A stretch of 64,000 bases of DNA from positions 1-64,000 of the forward strand of contig QHTB01000135.1 of the NCBI GenBank assembly GCA_003220615.1, written 5' to 3'. Source of the stretch: Candidatus Rokuibacteriota bacterium. GTDB lineage: Bacteria > Methylomirabilota > Methylomirabilia > Rokubacteriales > CSP1-6. Position 1 is the stretch's first letter; each line of letters opens with the position of its first letter. The notes under the pieces are model-generated. The model was not told the origin of the DNA and did not search any database. It worked only from the letters and a program-made list of their open reading frames with translations. A program made the translations under genes and the position numbers. This document shows, one piece after another, positions 1 to 9,229 of this stretch.

Positions 1-1332
1 GGCTTGACGTGGACGTTGATGCTGCGGAAGGGCGTGCAGTTCCATCACGGCCGCGAGGTCACGGCCGACGACGTCGTGTACTCGTTCACGCGGATCCTCG
101 ATCCTCGCACCCGATCGGGAGCCGCCGACCTCTTCGGCGCGATCAAGGGCGCCCGCGAGTTCCGCGAAGGCCGCGCGCCCACGGTGGCTGGCCTCACCGC
201 GCTCGACCGTCACACCGTTCAGGTCGTGCTCAACGACGCGACCGTGCCGTTCGTTTCCGTCCTCGCCGTTGGCCACGCCAAGATCGTGCCCAAGGAAATC
301 GTCGAGCGTGACCCCGAGGGCTTCGGACAGAAACCGATCGGGACGGGCCCGTTCCGGTTCGTGCGCTGGGACCGAGGCAAGGAGATCACGCTGGCGGCCC
401 ACCCGGGGTACTTCGACGGCCCGCCGCGGCTGGCCCGCGTCGTCTACCGGATTTTCCTGGGCGAGCAGTTCGACGCCATGTACGACGAGTTTCGTCGCGG
501 CAGCCTCGAGGACAGCCCCCTGCCATCGCGCGACTACCTCCGTGCCGTCGCCACGGCCGGCCAGCAGTACATCAAGCGGCCGATGATCAGCCTTCGCTTC
601 TACGGGTTCAACACGCGGATCAAGCCGCTCGACGATCGGCGGGTGCGCCAGGCCCTCAATTACGCGATCGATCGCGACGCGATCTTGCAAGCCGTCCACC
701 TCGGACGCTACACGCTCGCCCGCGGCATCCTGCCGCCAGGCACGCAGGGGTTCAACCCCCGGCTCGGCAGCTACGGCTACGATCCCGACCGCGCCCGCGA
801 CCTGCTGGCCCGCGCCGGCTACCCGGAGGGACGCGGCCTGCCGCCGATCGCGGTCTGGTCGAGCGTGAAGCGCGATGAGATCGTGCGCGAGCTCGACGAG
901 ATCCGGCGCTATTTCGCCGCCGTCGGCGTGACGATCGAGGTGCACTACCTCACCGATTGGCCGGCGTTCTCGCGACAACTCGACGAAGGCCGGCTCCCGA
1001 TGTTCCTCTACGGCTGGTACGCCGACGTCCCCGATCCCGACAATTTCCTCTTCAAGCTCTTCCACTCGAAGAGCCCCCGGAACTTCTTCGGCTACGCGAA
1101 TCCCGCCGTCGACGAGATGCTGGTGCACGCCCGCGCCGAGCGCGACCTGTTCCGGCGCGTCGACCTCTATCGCCGCGCCGAGCAGATGATCCTCGACGAC
1201 GCGCCCCTGCTGCCCGTGCTCCATCACACCTACGAGCGTCTGTTCCAGCCCTACGTCCGCGCCGTCGAGGTCAACGGCCTCGGCGATCCCTACATCCCGC
1301 TTCGCCGCATCCGGCTGGAGCGCGCCCCGTGA
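1..1332 (+). CDS. ABC transporter substrate-binding protein, family 5 (peptide/oligopeptide type), 5'-truncated by window edge
   Basis: Motifs LRKGVQFHHGREVTADDVVYSFTRI, IGTGPFRFVRW, VRQALNYAIDRDAI, ILPPGTQGFNP typical of SBP_bac_5. Confidence 0.9.
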   Translation, partial: GLTWTLMLRKGVQFHHGREVTADDVVYSFTRILDPRTRSGAADLFGAIKGAREFREGRAPTVAGLTALDRHTVQVVLNDATVPFVSVLAVGHAKIVPKEIVERDPEGFGQKPIGTGPFRFVRWDRGKEITLAAHPGYFDGPPRLARVVYRIFLGEQFDAMYDEFRRGSLEDSPLPSRDYLRAVATAGQQYIKRPMISLRFYGFNTRIKPLDDRRVRQALNYAIDRDAILQAVHLGRYTLARGILPPGTQGFNPRLGSYGYDPDRARDLLARAGYPEGRGLPPIAVWSSVKRDEIVRELDEIRRYFAAVGVTIEVHYLTDWPAFSRQLDEGRLPMFLYGWYADVPDPDNFLFKLFHSKSPRNFFGYANPAVDEMLVHARAERDLFRRVDLYRRAEQMILDDAPLLPVLHHTYERLFQPYVRAVEVNGLGDPYIPLRRIRLERAP

Positions 1333-3251
1333 GCCCCCGCGGCGTCGACCTCGGGCTCCACTCGCTGGAGGCCAAGCTGCTGTGGGGCGCGGTACTCCTC
1401 CTCAGCCTGCTTATGGCCACCGTCACGGTCGTCGTCGAGCAACGCCAGCGGGACGCCATCGTCGGCGAGTTCGACCGGCGCGGCGAGGTCCTGGCCCGGA
1501 ACCTGGCCGCGATCTCGTCGGGGCCGCTGCTGCTCTACAACTTCACCGCGCTCGAGCAGAATGCTGCCCGGGTGGCCAGCGAAGACGACGTCGTCTACGC
1601 GATCGTGCTCGACGCCGACGGCAAGGTGGCCGCGCACAGCCGTCGCCCCGAGCGGATCGGCATCTCGCTGACGGGCGACGTGCACGAGCGGGCGGCCCGG
1701 GCGGAATCGCTGCTGGTCCAGCAGACCGTAGCGGCGGACACGCAGGAATCGCTCTACGACTTCTCGCTGCCGGTCGAGATCGACGGCCAGAAGTGGGGAA
1801 CGGTCCGGGTCGGGCTCACCAAGCGGCGCATGGACGAGGCCATCAGGAGAACCAGGCTGGAGCTCGGACTGCTGGCCCTCGGCACACTGGTGCTGGGTGG
1901 CGTGGTCGCCGCCGTCGTGGCCCGGAGGATCGCCGGCCCCGTCCGCGAGCTCGAGCACCGAGCCGCCGCCATCGCTCGCGGCGAGCTGGACCAGCGCATC
2001 GAGCCCACGACCTTCGACGAGATCGGCCGTCTGGCCATCGCCTTCAATCACATGGCGGCCCAGCTCCTCCAGCAGCGCTCGGCGCTGGAGGAGGTCCACT
2101 TCGAGCTCCAGCGGCGGTTCCAGGAGCTGGCCGACGTCAAGAGTTACACGGACAGCATCGTGAACTCGTTGACCAACGGCATCATCACCGTCGATCTCGA
2201 AGGGCGCGTCGTGACGCTGAATCCGGCCGCCGAGCTGCTGACCGGTTTCTTCGCCGGCGAGGCGGGCCGACGCTATTGCACGGAGGTCTTCGGGCTCACG
2301 CCGGAGATCGGCGACATCCTGATGGAGACGCTGGCGAGCCGCGCCCCCATCGGCAACGTGCCGCTCACGCTCCGCCGGCGCAACGGCAGCGGGCTGCCGG
2401 TCGAGCTGTCCACGGCGCCGCTCAAGGGCGGCGACGGCAAGGACCTCGGCGCGGTCGGCATCCTGCGCGATCTCACGGTGGTGCGCCAGCTCGAGAGCCA
2501 GCTCCGGCGCTCGGATCGACTGGCCGCCGTCGGCACCCTCGCCGCCGGCCTCGCCCACGAGATCAAGAACCCGCTCACGTCCTTGCGCACGTTCATCAGC
2601 CGGGTGGCGAGCCGGTTCGACGACGCGCGCTTCCGCGAGCGCTTCCAGAGCGTGGTGCCGCGCGAGCTCGAGCGCATCAATCGGATCGTCGAGCGTCTGC
2701 TCGAGCTGGCCCGGCCGCCTCGCATGTCGTTCTCCCTCGTCCGACTCCCGGCGCTCCTGGAGCGGATCGTGGAGCTCTACGAGGACCGGATCGAGACGAG
2801 CGACGTCACCGTCACCCGGGAGTTCGCGCGCGACGTACCGCCGATCCAGGCCGACGAGGAAGCGCTCCATCGGGCGCTCGTCAACTTGGTGGCCAACGCG
2901 CTCGACGCCATGACGGCGGGCGGGCGACTCACGCTCCGCCTGGGCTGGAGCGAGGGCGGTGATCCACCGGGGCGCGTGCGGCGCGCGTTCAATCGGCGGC
3001 TGCGGCTCGAGGTGCAGGACAGCGGAACGGGAATTCCGGCGTCGGCCACCGACCGCATCTTCAACCCGTTCTTCACGACCAAGGACACGGGCACCGGGCT
3101 CGGCCTGGCCATCACCCACAAGATCGTGCAGGACCACGGCGGCAGCATCGACTTCCGCAGCGTGCGGGGCGGGGGCACGGTGTTCCGGATCGTGCTCCCG
3201 CTCGTTCCCGACCTCCACCTGACGTCGGAGCACGATGACGACCCGCGTTGA
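1329..3251 (+). CDS. Sensor histidine kinase (TM, HAMP, PAS, HisKA, HATPase)
   Basis: GTG start overlapping previous stop; H-box LAHEIKNPLTSLRTF, N-box NLVANALDAM, F/G boxes FNPFFTTKDTGTGLGLAI. Confidence 0.9.
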   Translation: MSPRGVDLGLHSLEAKLLWGAVLLLSLLMATVTVVVEQRQRDAIVGEFDRRGEVLARNLAAISSGPLLLYNFTALEQNAARVASEDDVVYAIVLDADGKVAAHSRRPERIGISLTGDVHERAARAESLLVQQTVAADTQESLYDFSLPVEIDGQKWGTVRVGLTKRRMDEAIRRTRLELGLLALGTLVLGGVVAAVVARRIAGPVRELEHRAAAIARGELDQRIEPTTFDEIGRLAIAFNHMAAQLLQQRSALEEVHFELQRRFQELADVKSYTDSIVNSLTNGIITVDLEGRVVTLNPAAELLTGFFAGEAGRRYCTEVFGLTPEIGDILMETLASRAPIGNVPLTLRRRNGSGLPVELSTAPLKGGDGKDLGAVGILRDLTVVRQLESQLRRSDRLAAVGTLAAGLAHEIKNPLTSLRTFISRVASRFDDARFRERFQSVVPRELERINRIVERLLELARPPRMSFSLVRLPALLERIVELYEDRIETSDVTVTREFARDVPPIQADEEALHRALVNLVANALDAMTAGGRLTLRLGWSEGGDPPGRVRRAFNRRLRLEVQDSGTGIPASATDRIFNPFFTTKDTGTGLGLAITHKIVQDHGGSIDFRSVRGGGTVFRIVLPLVPDLHLTSEHDDDPR

Positions 3252-4377
3252 GCCGCCGCAGCTGGCCATCCTCCTCGCCGACAACGAGCGGCTGCGCGCG
3301 CTCGCCGCGAGCGTCATCCACGACTTCAACAATTTCGCGGCGGCGATCGGCGGCTACAGCGAGCTCGTCCTGCAGCGGCTCGCCTCCGACGACGAGCACG
3401 TGCGCGCCGGTGTGCGGGGCATCCGCGACGCCGCGACGTGGGGCGCCCGGATCACGCGGCGGCTCATGGCCGCCGCCGGGCGGTCGCCGCTGCCGCCGAC
3501 GCGGCTCGCCGTCGACATGGCGTTGACCGCCGCCGAGCCCGCGCTGCGACTGCTCGTCGGAGACGGCACCCGCCTCACCGTGAACCGGCACAGTGCGGCG
3601 GCCATCGTGGAGCTCCCTCCGGGCGAGTTCGAGCAGATGCTCGTGAACCTCGTGGTCACCGCGCGCGAGGCCGTCGGCGCCGGCGGCATCATCGGCATCG
3701 TCGCCGACACCGTGCAGGTGGACGAGGCCGGGCGCCGCGCCGCCGGCCTGCCGGCCGCGGGTGACTACGTCCGGCTGGCCGTCAGCGACACCGGGCGTCG
3801 GACGAGCGAGACCGCCGGCTCACGCGTTTTTCCGGGCGGCTACGGCCTGGCGACCGTCCACGACATCGTCACGCGCAATGGAGGCGCCGTCAGCGTGACG
3901 AGCGGCCCCGGCGCCGGTTCGACGTTCGAAGTGTACCTTCCGCGGCTCGACAACGCCGTCCTGGAGAGACCCCTCATGCCCGACGTCGATCTCCACCACG
4001 GGAGCGAGACCGTGCTCGTCGTAGAGAACGAGGAGCCGGTGCGCGAGATGATCGTCGACGTGTTGAGCCTGCACGGCTACACCGCGCTGGCGGCCGGCGA
4101 CGGGGAGGAAGCGCTCCGCGTCGCGGCCAGCCATCGCGGCGCGCTCGATCTGATCATCGTCGACGTCGTGATGCCGGGCATCAGCGGCGAGGCGCTCGCC
4201 CAGCGGCTCACGGCCGGACGGCCGGGAACCCGTGTCCTCTACATCTCCGGCTACACCGACGATCTGATCCGGCAACACGGGTTCACGCTGGCGTCAGGCC
4301 ACTTCTTGCAGAAGCCCTTCAGCGTGGACGACCTGGCGCGGAAGGTCCGCGAGGTGTTGCGCGGCCGAGTCGCGTGA
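3235..4377 (+). CDS. Degenerate histidine-kinase domain fused to a C-terminal receiver domain
   Basis: H-box VIHDFNNFAAAIGGYSEL; receiver VLVVENEE...IIVDVVMPG...YISGYT...LQKPF. Confidence 0.85.
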   Translation: MTTRVEPPQLAILLADNERLRALAASVIHDFNNFAAAIGGYSELVLQRLASDDEHVRAGVRGIRDAATWGARITRRLMAAAGRSPLPPTRLAVDMALTAAEPALRLLVGDGTRLTVNRHSAAAIVELPPGEFEQMLVNLVVTAREAVGAGGIIGIVADTVQVDEAGRRAAGLPAAGDYVRLAVSDTGRRTSETAGSRVFPGGYGLATVHDIVTRNGGAVSVTSGPGAGSTFEVYLPRLDNAVLERPLMPDVDLHHGSETVLVVENEEPVREMIVDVLSLHGYTALAAGDGEEALRVAASHRGALDLIIVDVVMPGISGEALAQRLTAGRPGTRVLYISGYTDDLIRQHGFTLASGHFLQKPFSVDDLARKVREVLRGRVA

Positions 4378-4389
4378 GGAGCGGGATGG

Positions 4390-5349
4390 TTACCGGTTCA
4401 GGGCACGGCGGGCGAAGCCGAGCAGCCCCTGCGGGACGAAGATCACCATCAGGGTGAAGATGACGCCGACGGGGATCAGGTAGAACTCCGTCCAGAAGCG
4501 CGAGAAGGTCTCGCGCAGGATCAGGAAGAACGCGGCGCCCGCGATCGGCCCCACCAGCGTGCCCATTCCCCCGAGCACGTTGAAGATCACGACCTCGCCC
4601 GAGATCAGGAAGAACACGAAGTCCGGCGCCGCGAACTTGTTCTGGACGGCGTAGAGCACGCCGGCCAGCCCGGCGAAGACCCCCGACAGCATCACGGCCA
4701 CGATCTTGTAGCGCTCCACCGCGTAGCCGATGGCGCGCGTGCGCGGCTCGTTCTCGCGGATCGACTGCAGCACCATGCCGAAGGGCGATTGCGTGATGCG
4801 GCGCAGCAGCAGGTACGAGATGGTCACGATGGCGACCACGAACCAGTGCAGCGTCACGGGCGTGAACGGGATCGCGAACAGGCCGGGCACGCCGAGCGCG
4901 GGCTGGCGGAAGGTGAGGCCGTTCTCGCCGCCGGTGACCTCCGTCCACGTGAAGATGATGACGTAGAAGATCTGGGAGAAGACGAGCGTGGTGATGGCGA
5001 AGTAGATGTCACGCAGCCGCGTGGAGAAGTACGCCACGAAGGCCGCGACCACCGCGGCCGCCACCAGGCCATAGGCCAGCGCGAGCCAGAGGTTCGGCGG
5101 CCGCACGGTGAGCAGCGCGGCCGCCGCGCCGTACATCCCGAGGCCGAAGAACGCCGAGTGACCGAACGAGACCATGCCCGTGTAGCCGATCAGGATGTCC
5201 GACGACAGGGCGAGGAGACCCCAGATCAGGATCTCGGTCGTGAACCGTCGCCAGAACTCCGGCAGCACCAGGGGGGCCACGAAGAGGAGGGCCAGCACGA
5301 CGGCGAAGCCGATCCAGTAGCCTCTATTGTCCGTGCCTGCGGCTGGCAT
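4390..5349 (-). CDS. livM: Branched-chain amino acid ABC transporter permease LivM
   Basis: LSSDILIGYTGMVSFGHSAFFGLGMYGAA, LRDIYFAITTLVFSQIFYVI. Confidence 0.92.
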   Translation of the reverse strand: MPAAGTDNRGYWIGFAVVLALLFVAPLVLPEFWRRFTTEILIWGLLALSSDILIGYTGMVSFGHSAFFGLGMYGAAAALLTVRPPNLWLALAYGLVAAAVVAAFVAYFSTRLRDIYFAITTLVFSQIFYVIIFTWTEVTGGENGLTFRQPALGVPGLFAIPFTPVTLHWFVVAIVTISYLLLRRITQSPFGMVLQSIRENEPRTRAIGYAVERYKIVAVMLSGVFAGLAGVLYAVQNKFAAPDFVFFLISGEVVIFNVLGGMGTLVGPIAGAAFFLILRETFSRFWTEFYLIPVGVIFTLMVIFVPQGLLGFARRALNR

Positions 5350-5353
5350 CGGG

Positions 5354-6214
5354 CTATTTGGGCGTGGGGACGAAGAGGCCGGTAGGCCGGACCAGGAGCG
5401 TCACGATGAGGGCGATGAAGGCGACGATGACGGCCTGCGCCGGGCTCACGATCAGCGAGGCGTAGGCTTCGAGCAGGCTGATGAAGATGGAGGCGAGGAT
5501 CGATCCAGCGAGGTTCCCCATGCCGCCGACGACGACCACGACGAAGGCCTTCAACACCCAGTCGGCGCCCATCGCGTGGGTGACGCCGACGAGGGGCCCG
5601 AAGAGCACGCCGCTCGCCGCCGCCATCGAGGCGCCGATCGCGAACACGACCGTGTGGACGATGGGCACGGGGATCCCCATGGCCGCGGCCATGACGCGGT
5701 CCTGGGTCGTGGCGCGGATCCAGATCCCGTACTTGCCGTACTTGAGGAACGCCCACAGGGCACCGATGATCGCCGCCGACAAGAGCGCCATGACGATCCG
5801 GTAGTACGGGTACTCGAGATAGAAGAGGCGGAAGTGGCCCGTGAGGGGCTCGGTGAGCTTGCGGGGGACCGGCCCGAACTGCCACAGCGCGTAGTTCTGG
5901 AGCACCAGCGAGATGCCGAAGGTGCCGAGGATCGTGTAGAGCGGGTCGCGGCCGAGCAGGGGGCGCAGCGCGACGACCTGGAGCGCGGCGGACAGCACCG
6001 CAATCGTCACCGCGGCAGCGAGTAAGGCCACCCAGAAGTTGCCGGTCACCGCCAGCCATATGACGCCCGCGTAGGCGCCAAGCATGAACAGCTCGCCATG
6101 CGCGAAGTTGACCACGTCCATGATCCCGAAAATCAGCGTCAGCCCCGATGCCACCAGGGCCAGGATCAAGCCGTTGACGACCCCGTTGAGCGTCTGGATG
6201 AGGAAGGCGTCCAT
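5354..6214 (-). CDS. livH: Branched-chain amino acid ABC transporter permease LivH
   Basis: TLNGVVNGLILALVASGLTLIFGIMDVVNFAHGELFMLGAY. Confidence 0.92.
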   Translation of the reverse strand: MDAFLIQTLNGVVNGLILALVASGLTLIFGIMDVVNFAHGELFMLGAYAGVIWLAVTGNFWVALLAAAVTIAVLSAALQVVALRPLLGRDPLYTILGTFGISLVLQNYALWQFGPVPRKLTEPLTGHFRLFYLEYPYYRIVMALLSAAIIGALWAFLKYGKYGIWIRATTQDRVMAAAMGIPVPIVHTVVFAIGASMAAASGVLFGPLVGVTHAMGADWVLKAFVVVVVGGMGNLAGSILASIFISLLEAYASLIVSPAQAVIVAFIALIVTLLVRPTGLFVPTPK

Positions 6215-6226
6215 GCGGCTAAAAAC

Positions 6227-6247
6227 CTCCCCGAGTCTCTCGAGGAG
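6227..6247 (-). terminator. Intrinsic-terminator-like hairpin in the livF-livH spacer
   Basis: Minus strand CTCCTCGAG-AGA-CTCGGGGAG-G-TTTTT: 9-bp stem with one G.U pair, 3-nt loop, U5 tract. Confidence 0.65.
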
Positions 6248-6316
6248 CGCCACGGCTTTGCCGGGGCGCTCTGAGCGTCTGGGGGGTTTGGGGGGCCATG
6301 TCGGGGTCCCCCATCA

Positions 6317-7024
6317 TTAAATCCCCAGGTACTGATGGATGACGGCGTGGTCGGCGCGCAACTCGGCGGCCGGCGCGTGGTGGCGGACGACGCCCTTTTC
6401 CATGATGTAGACGCGGTTGCTGACCTCGAGGGTCAACGAGACGTTCTGCTCCACGAGGAGGATGGCCACGCCCTCGCCGTGGAGCACCCGGATGATCTCG
6501 TGGATCTGCCCCACCATGCGCGGCATCAGCCCTTCGGTCGGCTCGTCGAGGAGGATGACCTTCGGCTCGAGCATCATGGCCCGCGCGATGGCGAGCATCT
6601 GCTGCTCGCCGCCCGACAGCGTGCCACCCGCCTGGTGGCGTCGCTCGCGCAGCACGGGGAAATTCACGTAGATCTTCTCGAGGAGCGCCTCCCGGCGCGC
6701 GTCGGTGACGCCCTGGCGGTCCAGGCCCGTGCGCAGGTTTTCCAGCACGGTGAGCAACCGGAAAATGCGTCGGTCCTCGGGTACGTAGCCGATGCCGATG
6801 CGCGCCACGCGATACGGCGGCATCCCGCCCACGTCGTGGTTCTCGAACACGACGCGCCCCTGGGCGGGCCGGACGATGCCCATGATGGTCTTGAGCGTCG
6901 TCGACTTGCCGACGCCGTTGCGCCCGAGCAGGCCGACGACCTCGCCGGGTCCGACCTCGATGGACACACCGTGCAGGACGTGAGACTTGCCGTAGTAGGT
7001 GTGGACGTCGTGGAGGGCGAGCAT
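6317..7024 (-). CDS. livF: ABC transporter ATP-binding protein LivF
   Basis: GLLGRNGVGKSTTLKTIMG, LSGGEQQMLAIARAMM, LLDEPTEGL; ATGA overlap with livG. Confidence 0.93.
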   Translation of the reverse strand: MLALHDVHTYYGKSHVLHGVSIEVGPGEVVGLLGRNGVGKSTTLKTIMGIVRPAQGRVVFENHDVGGMPPYRVARIGIGYVPEDRRIFRLLTVLENLRTGLDRQGVTDARREALLEKIYVNFPVLRERRHQAGGTLSGGEQQMLAIARAMMLEPKVILLDEPTEGLMPRMVGQIHEIIRVLHGEGVAILLVEQNVSLTLEVSNRVYIMEKGVVRHHAPAAELRADHAVIHQYLGI

Positions 7025-7809
7025 CAGGTCTTGAGGTAGACCTCCTGCACGCGGGGATTGGCCTGGATCTGCGCCGGCGTGCCCTCGGCCAGCACCTCGC
7101 CGTAGTGGAGCACGGTGATCGTCTGGGCCAGCCCCATCACCACCTCCATGTCGTGCTCCACGATGAGGATGGTCAGGTTCGCGGCGATCCGGCGGATCAG
7201 CTCGACGCTCGCGTGGGTCTCGGCCACGCTCATGCCCGCCGTAGGCTCGTCCAGGCACAAGAGCTTCGGCTCCGTGGCCAGCGCGATGGCGATCTCGAGA
7301 TTGCGTTGCGCGCCATGCGACAGGTTCACCGCCAGCTCGTCCGCTTCGCCGTCGAGGCCGACGGAAGCCAGCACCGCATGGGATTTGTCGATGACGTCCC
7401 GGTACGCGCGATGGTGACGGAGCATGCTCCAGTTGTGATGGCGGGACTGGGCGGCGATGCGGACGTTCTCCAGCACCGTCGCCCCCGGCAGGATGTTGGT
7501 GATCTGGTACGAGCGGGCGATGGCCTTGCGCGAGATCAGGTTCGGGGGCAGCCCGGCGATGTCCTCGTCGGCGAACAGGATGCGTCCCGCGCTCGGCTGC
7601 AGCACGCCCGTGACACAGTTGAAGAACGTCGACTTGCCCGCGCCGTTGGGCCCGATGATGGCGCGGATTTCGCCGGCGGGGACGGCGATGCTGACGTCGT
7701 TGAGCGCCGTCAGGCCTCCGAACCGCATGGTGAGCTTCTCTGTCCGGAGGAGGGGGGCGGCCCCTGCCCCGGCGACGGGGGCCGCCCGATCGATCTGCGT
7801 CCCGGTCAC
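7024..7809 (-). CDS. livG: ABC transporter ATP-binding protein LivG
   Basis: IIGPNGAGKSTFFNCVTG, LSHGAQRNLEIAIALA, CLDEPTAGM. Confidence 0.93.
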   Translation of the reverse strand: MTGTQIDRAAPVAGAGAAPLLRTEKLTMRFGGLTALNDVSIAVPAGEIRAIIGPNGAGKSTFFNCVTGVLQPSAGRILFADEDIAGLPPNLISRKAIARSYQITNILPGATVLENVRIAAQSRHHNWSMLRHHRAYRDVIDKSHAVLASVGLDGEADELAVNLSHGAQRNLEIAIALATEPKLLCLDEPTAGMSVAETHASVELIRRIAANLTILIVEHDMEVVMGLAQTITVLHYGEVLAEGTPAQIQANPRVQEVYLKT

Positions 7810-7810
7810 C

Positions 7811-9115
7811 TTAGACGAACTTGCAGGCGGGCGGCACGATCGTCTTCTCTTTCGCGATCGTCTCGATGATGTGGTGCTTGCCGTTCTTGATGTCGAAGAT
7901 GAACTCGCGGACGAACGCCTGGTGGTCCTCTTTCCGCATGGTCTTGTCGCCCTGCGGGAAGTCGTCGCCTTCCTTCATCTCCAGGCCCTCGAGAGCTTCG
8001 ATGAGCTTCATCGTGTCCTCGTGGCCTCGGAAGCCGCTCTTCTGCATGCCGATCTTGAGCGCGTTCATCGCCTCGAAGTTCGACTGCACGTAGCGATCAG
8101 GCAGGGGGCCCGACGGGTCGATCTTCTTGAGCGCCGCCACCGACTCGTCGAAGAACTTCTTGTGTGCCGGCGTGTTCAGCGGCGGGTCGAGCACGGGGAC
8201 GTACCGGTTGATGCCGACGAATCCCTCGATCTTCTGGCCGAGGGCGGGCAGATGGGTCGACTCCGCGATCGCGCCGTCGCCCGCGAACTTGTACTTCTTG
8301 GTCAGGCCGAGGTCGTAGGCCTGGCTGGCCATGACGATCCCGTTCGCGCCGAAGAAGATGCCGAACAGCCCGTCGAAGTTGCCCGTGATCTTCGAGAGGA
8401 ACGCCGTCATGTCCGCGGTCCCGAGCGGAATCCCGGTGCCGCCGACGACCTCGCCCCCGGCCTTCTTGATCTGCTCGACGTAGGCGTCACGGGTGGACTG
8501 GCCCCAGGCGTAGTCGAGATACGCGATGTGCCACTTCTTGCCCATCTTGTTGACCAGATAAGGCGCGAAGGCCACGGCCTGGGCGGGCGCGTAGTCGAAG
8601 GGCCGGAACACGTAGCGGCTGCACTTGGTCGTGGTGATGGTCGTGTCGAGACAGACGCCGATCATCCAGACGGTCTTGTGCTCCTCGAAGACCGGCATGC
8701 AGGCCAGACACACGTTGGAGAGATAGCCGCCCTCGGCGAGGTCGACCTTGTCCTCGACGACGAGCTTCTCGGCCTTGCGCCGGCCCACGTCCGGCTTCGA
8801 CTCGTAGTCGGCGATCACCAGCTCGACCGGGCGGCCGTTGATCCCGCCCGACTTGTTGATGCGTTCGGCCGCCACTTGCGTGCCGACCAGCGCCGTCTTG
8901 CCGCCGGCGGCGGCGACGCCGCTGAGCGGCTGGAGAACGCCGATCTTGTACGGCTTGGCCTGGCCGAACGCCTCGCGCCAGGGCGGCGGTACCAGCATGG
9001 TGGCGCCGACGGCGCCCGCCGCGGCGGCGGACAGACTGAGGAACCGGCGCCGGGTGGTCTTGCCGCGCCACCACAAATCCCTTGCCCAGGGCTCGTCCTG
9101 CCAGCGTTCAGCCAT
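7811..9115 (-). CDS. Branched-chain amino acid-type substrate-binding protein with TAT-like signal
   Basis: TTRRRFLSLSAAAAGAVGATML; KIGVLQPLSGVAAAGGKTALVGTQVAAERINKSGGINGRPVELV. Confidence 0.9.
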   Translation of the reverse strand: MAERWQDEPWARDLWWRGKTTRRRFLSLSAAAAGAVGATMLVPPPWREAFGQAKPYKIGVLQPLSGVAAAGGKTALVGTQVAAERINKSGGINGRPVELVIADYESKPDVGRRKAEKLVVEDKVDLAEGGYLSNVCLACMPVFEEHKTVWMIGVCLDTTITTTKCSRYVFRPFDYAPAQAVAFAPYLVNKMGKKWHIAYLDYAWGQSTRDAYVEQIKKAGGEVVGGTGIPLGTADMTAFLSKITGNFDGLFGIFFGANGIVMASQAYDLGLTKKYKFAGDGAIAESTHLPALGQKIEGFVGINRYVPVLDPPLNTPAHKKFFDESVAALKKIDPSGPLPDRYVQSNFEAMNALKIGMQKSGFRGHEDTMKLIEALEGLEMKEGDDFPQGDKTMRKEDHQAFVREFIFDIKNGKHHIIETIAKEKTIVPPACKFV

Positions 9116-9229
9116 CGATCGTCCTCCTCTGAGGTGCCCACGCGCGGGGCAATGGGAGTGCCGAGAAAAGTGTCTCTATCTACCCTAACTTGCAGAACGC
9201 CGCAAGAGGTCCCGGCGCCTCGGCACGCG

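Noticed and set aside
957-1328. N-terminal extension of the first histidine kinase ORF
   Set aside because: It overlaps the SBP gene in another frame and has Arg-rich noise; the GTG at 1329 with a stop-start overlap is a better start. Similar extensions were trimmed for livF, both CoAT subunits, permease 19109, rsmB, fmt, def, udg, pyrF-operon genes and others.
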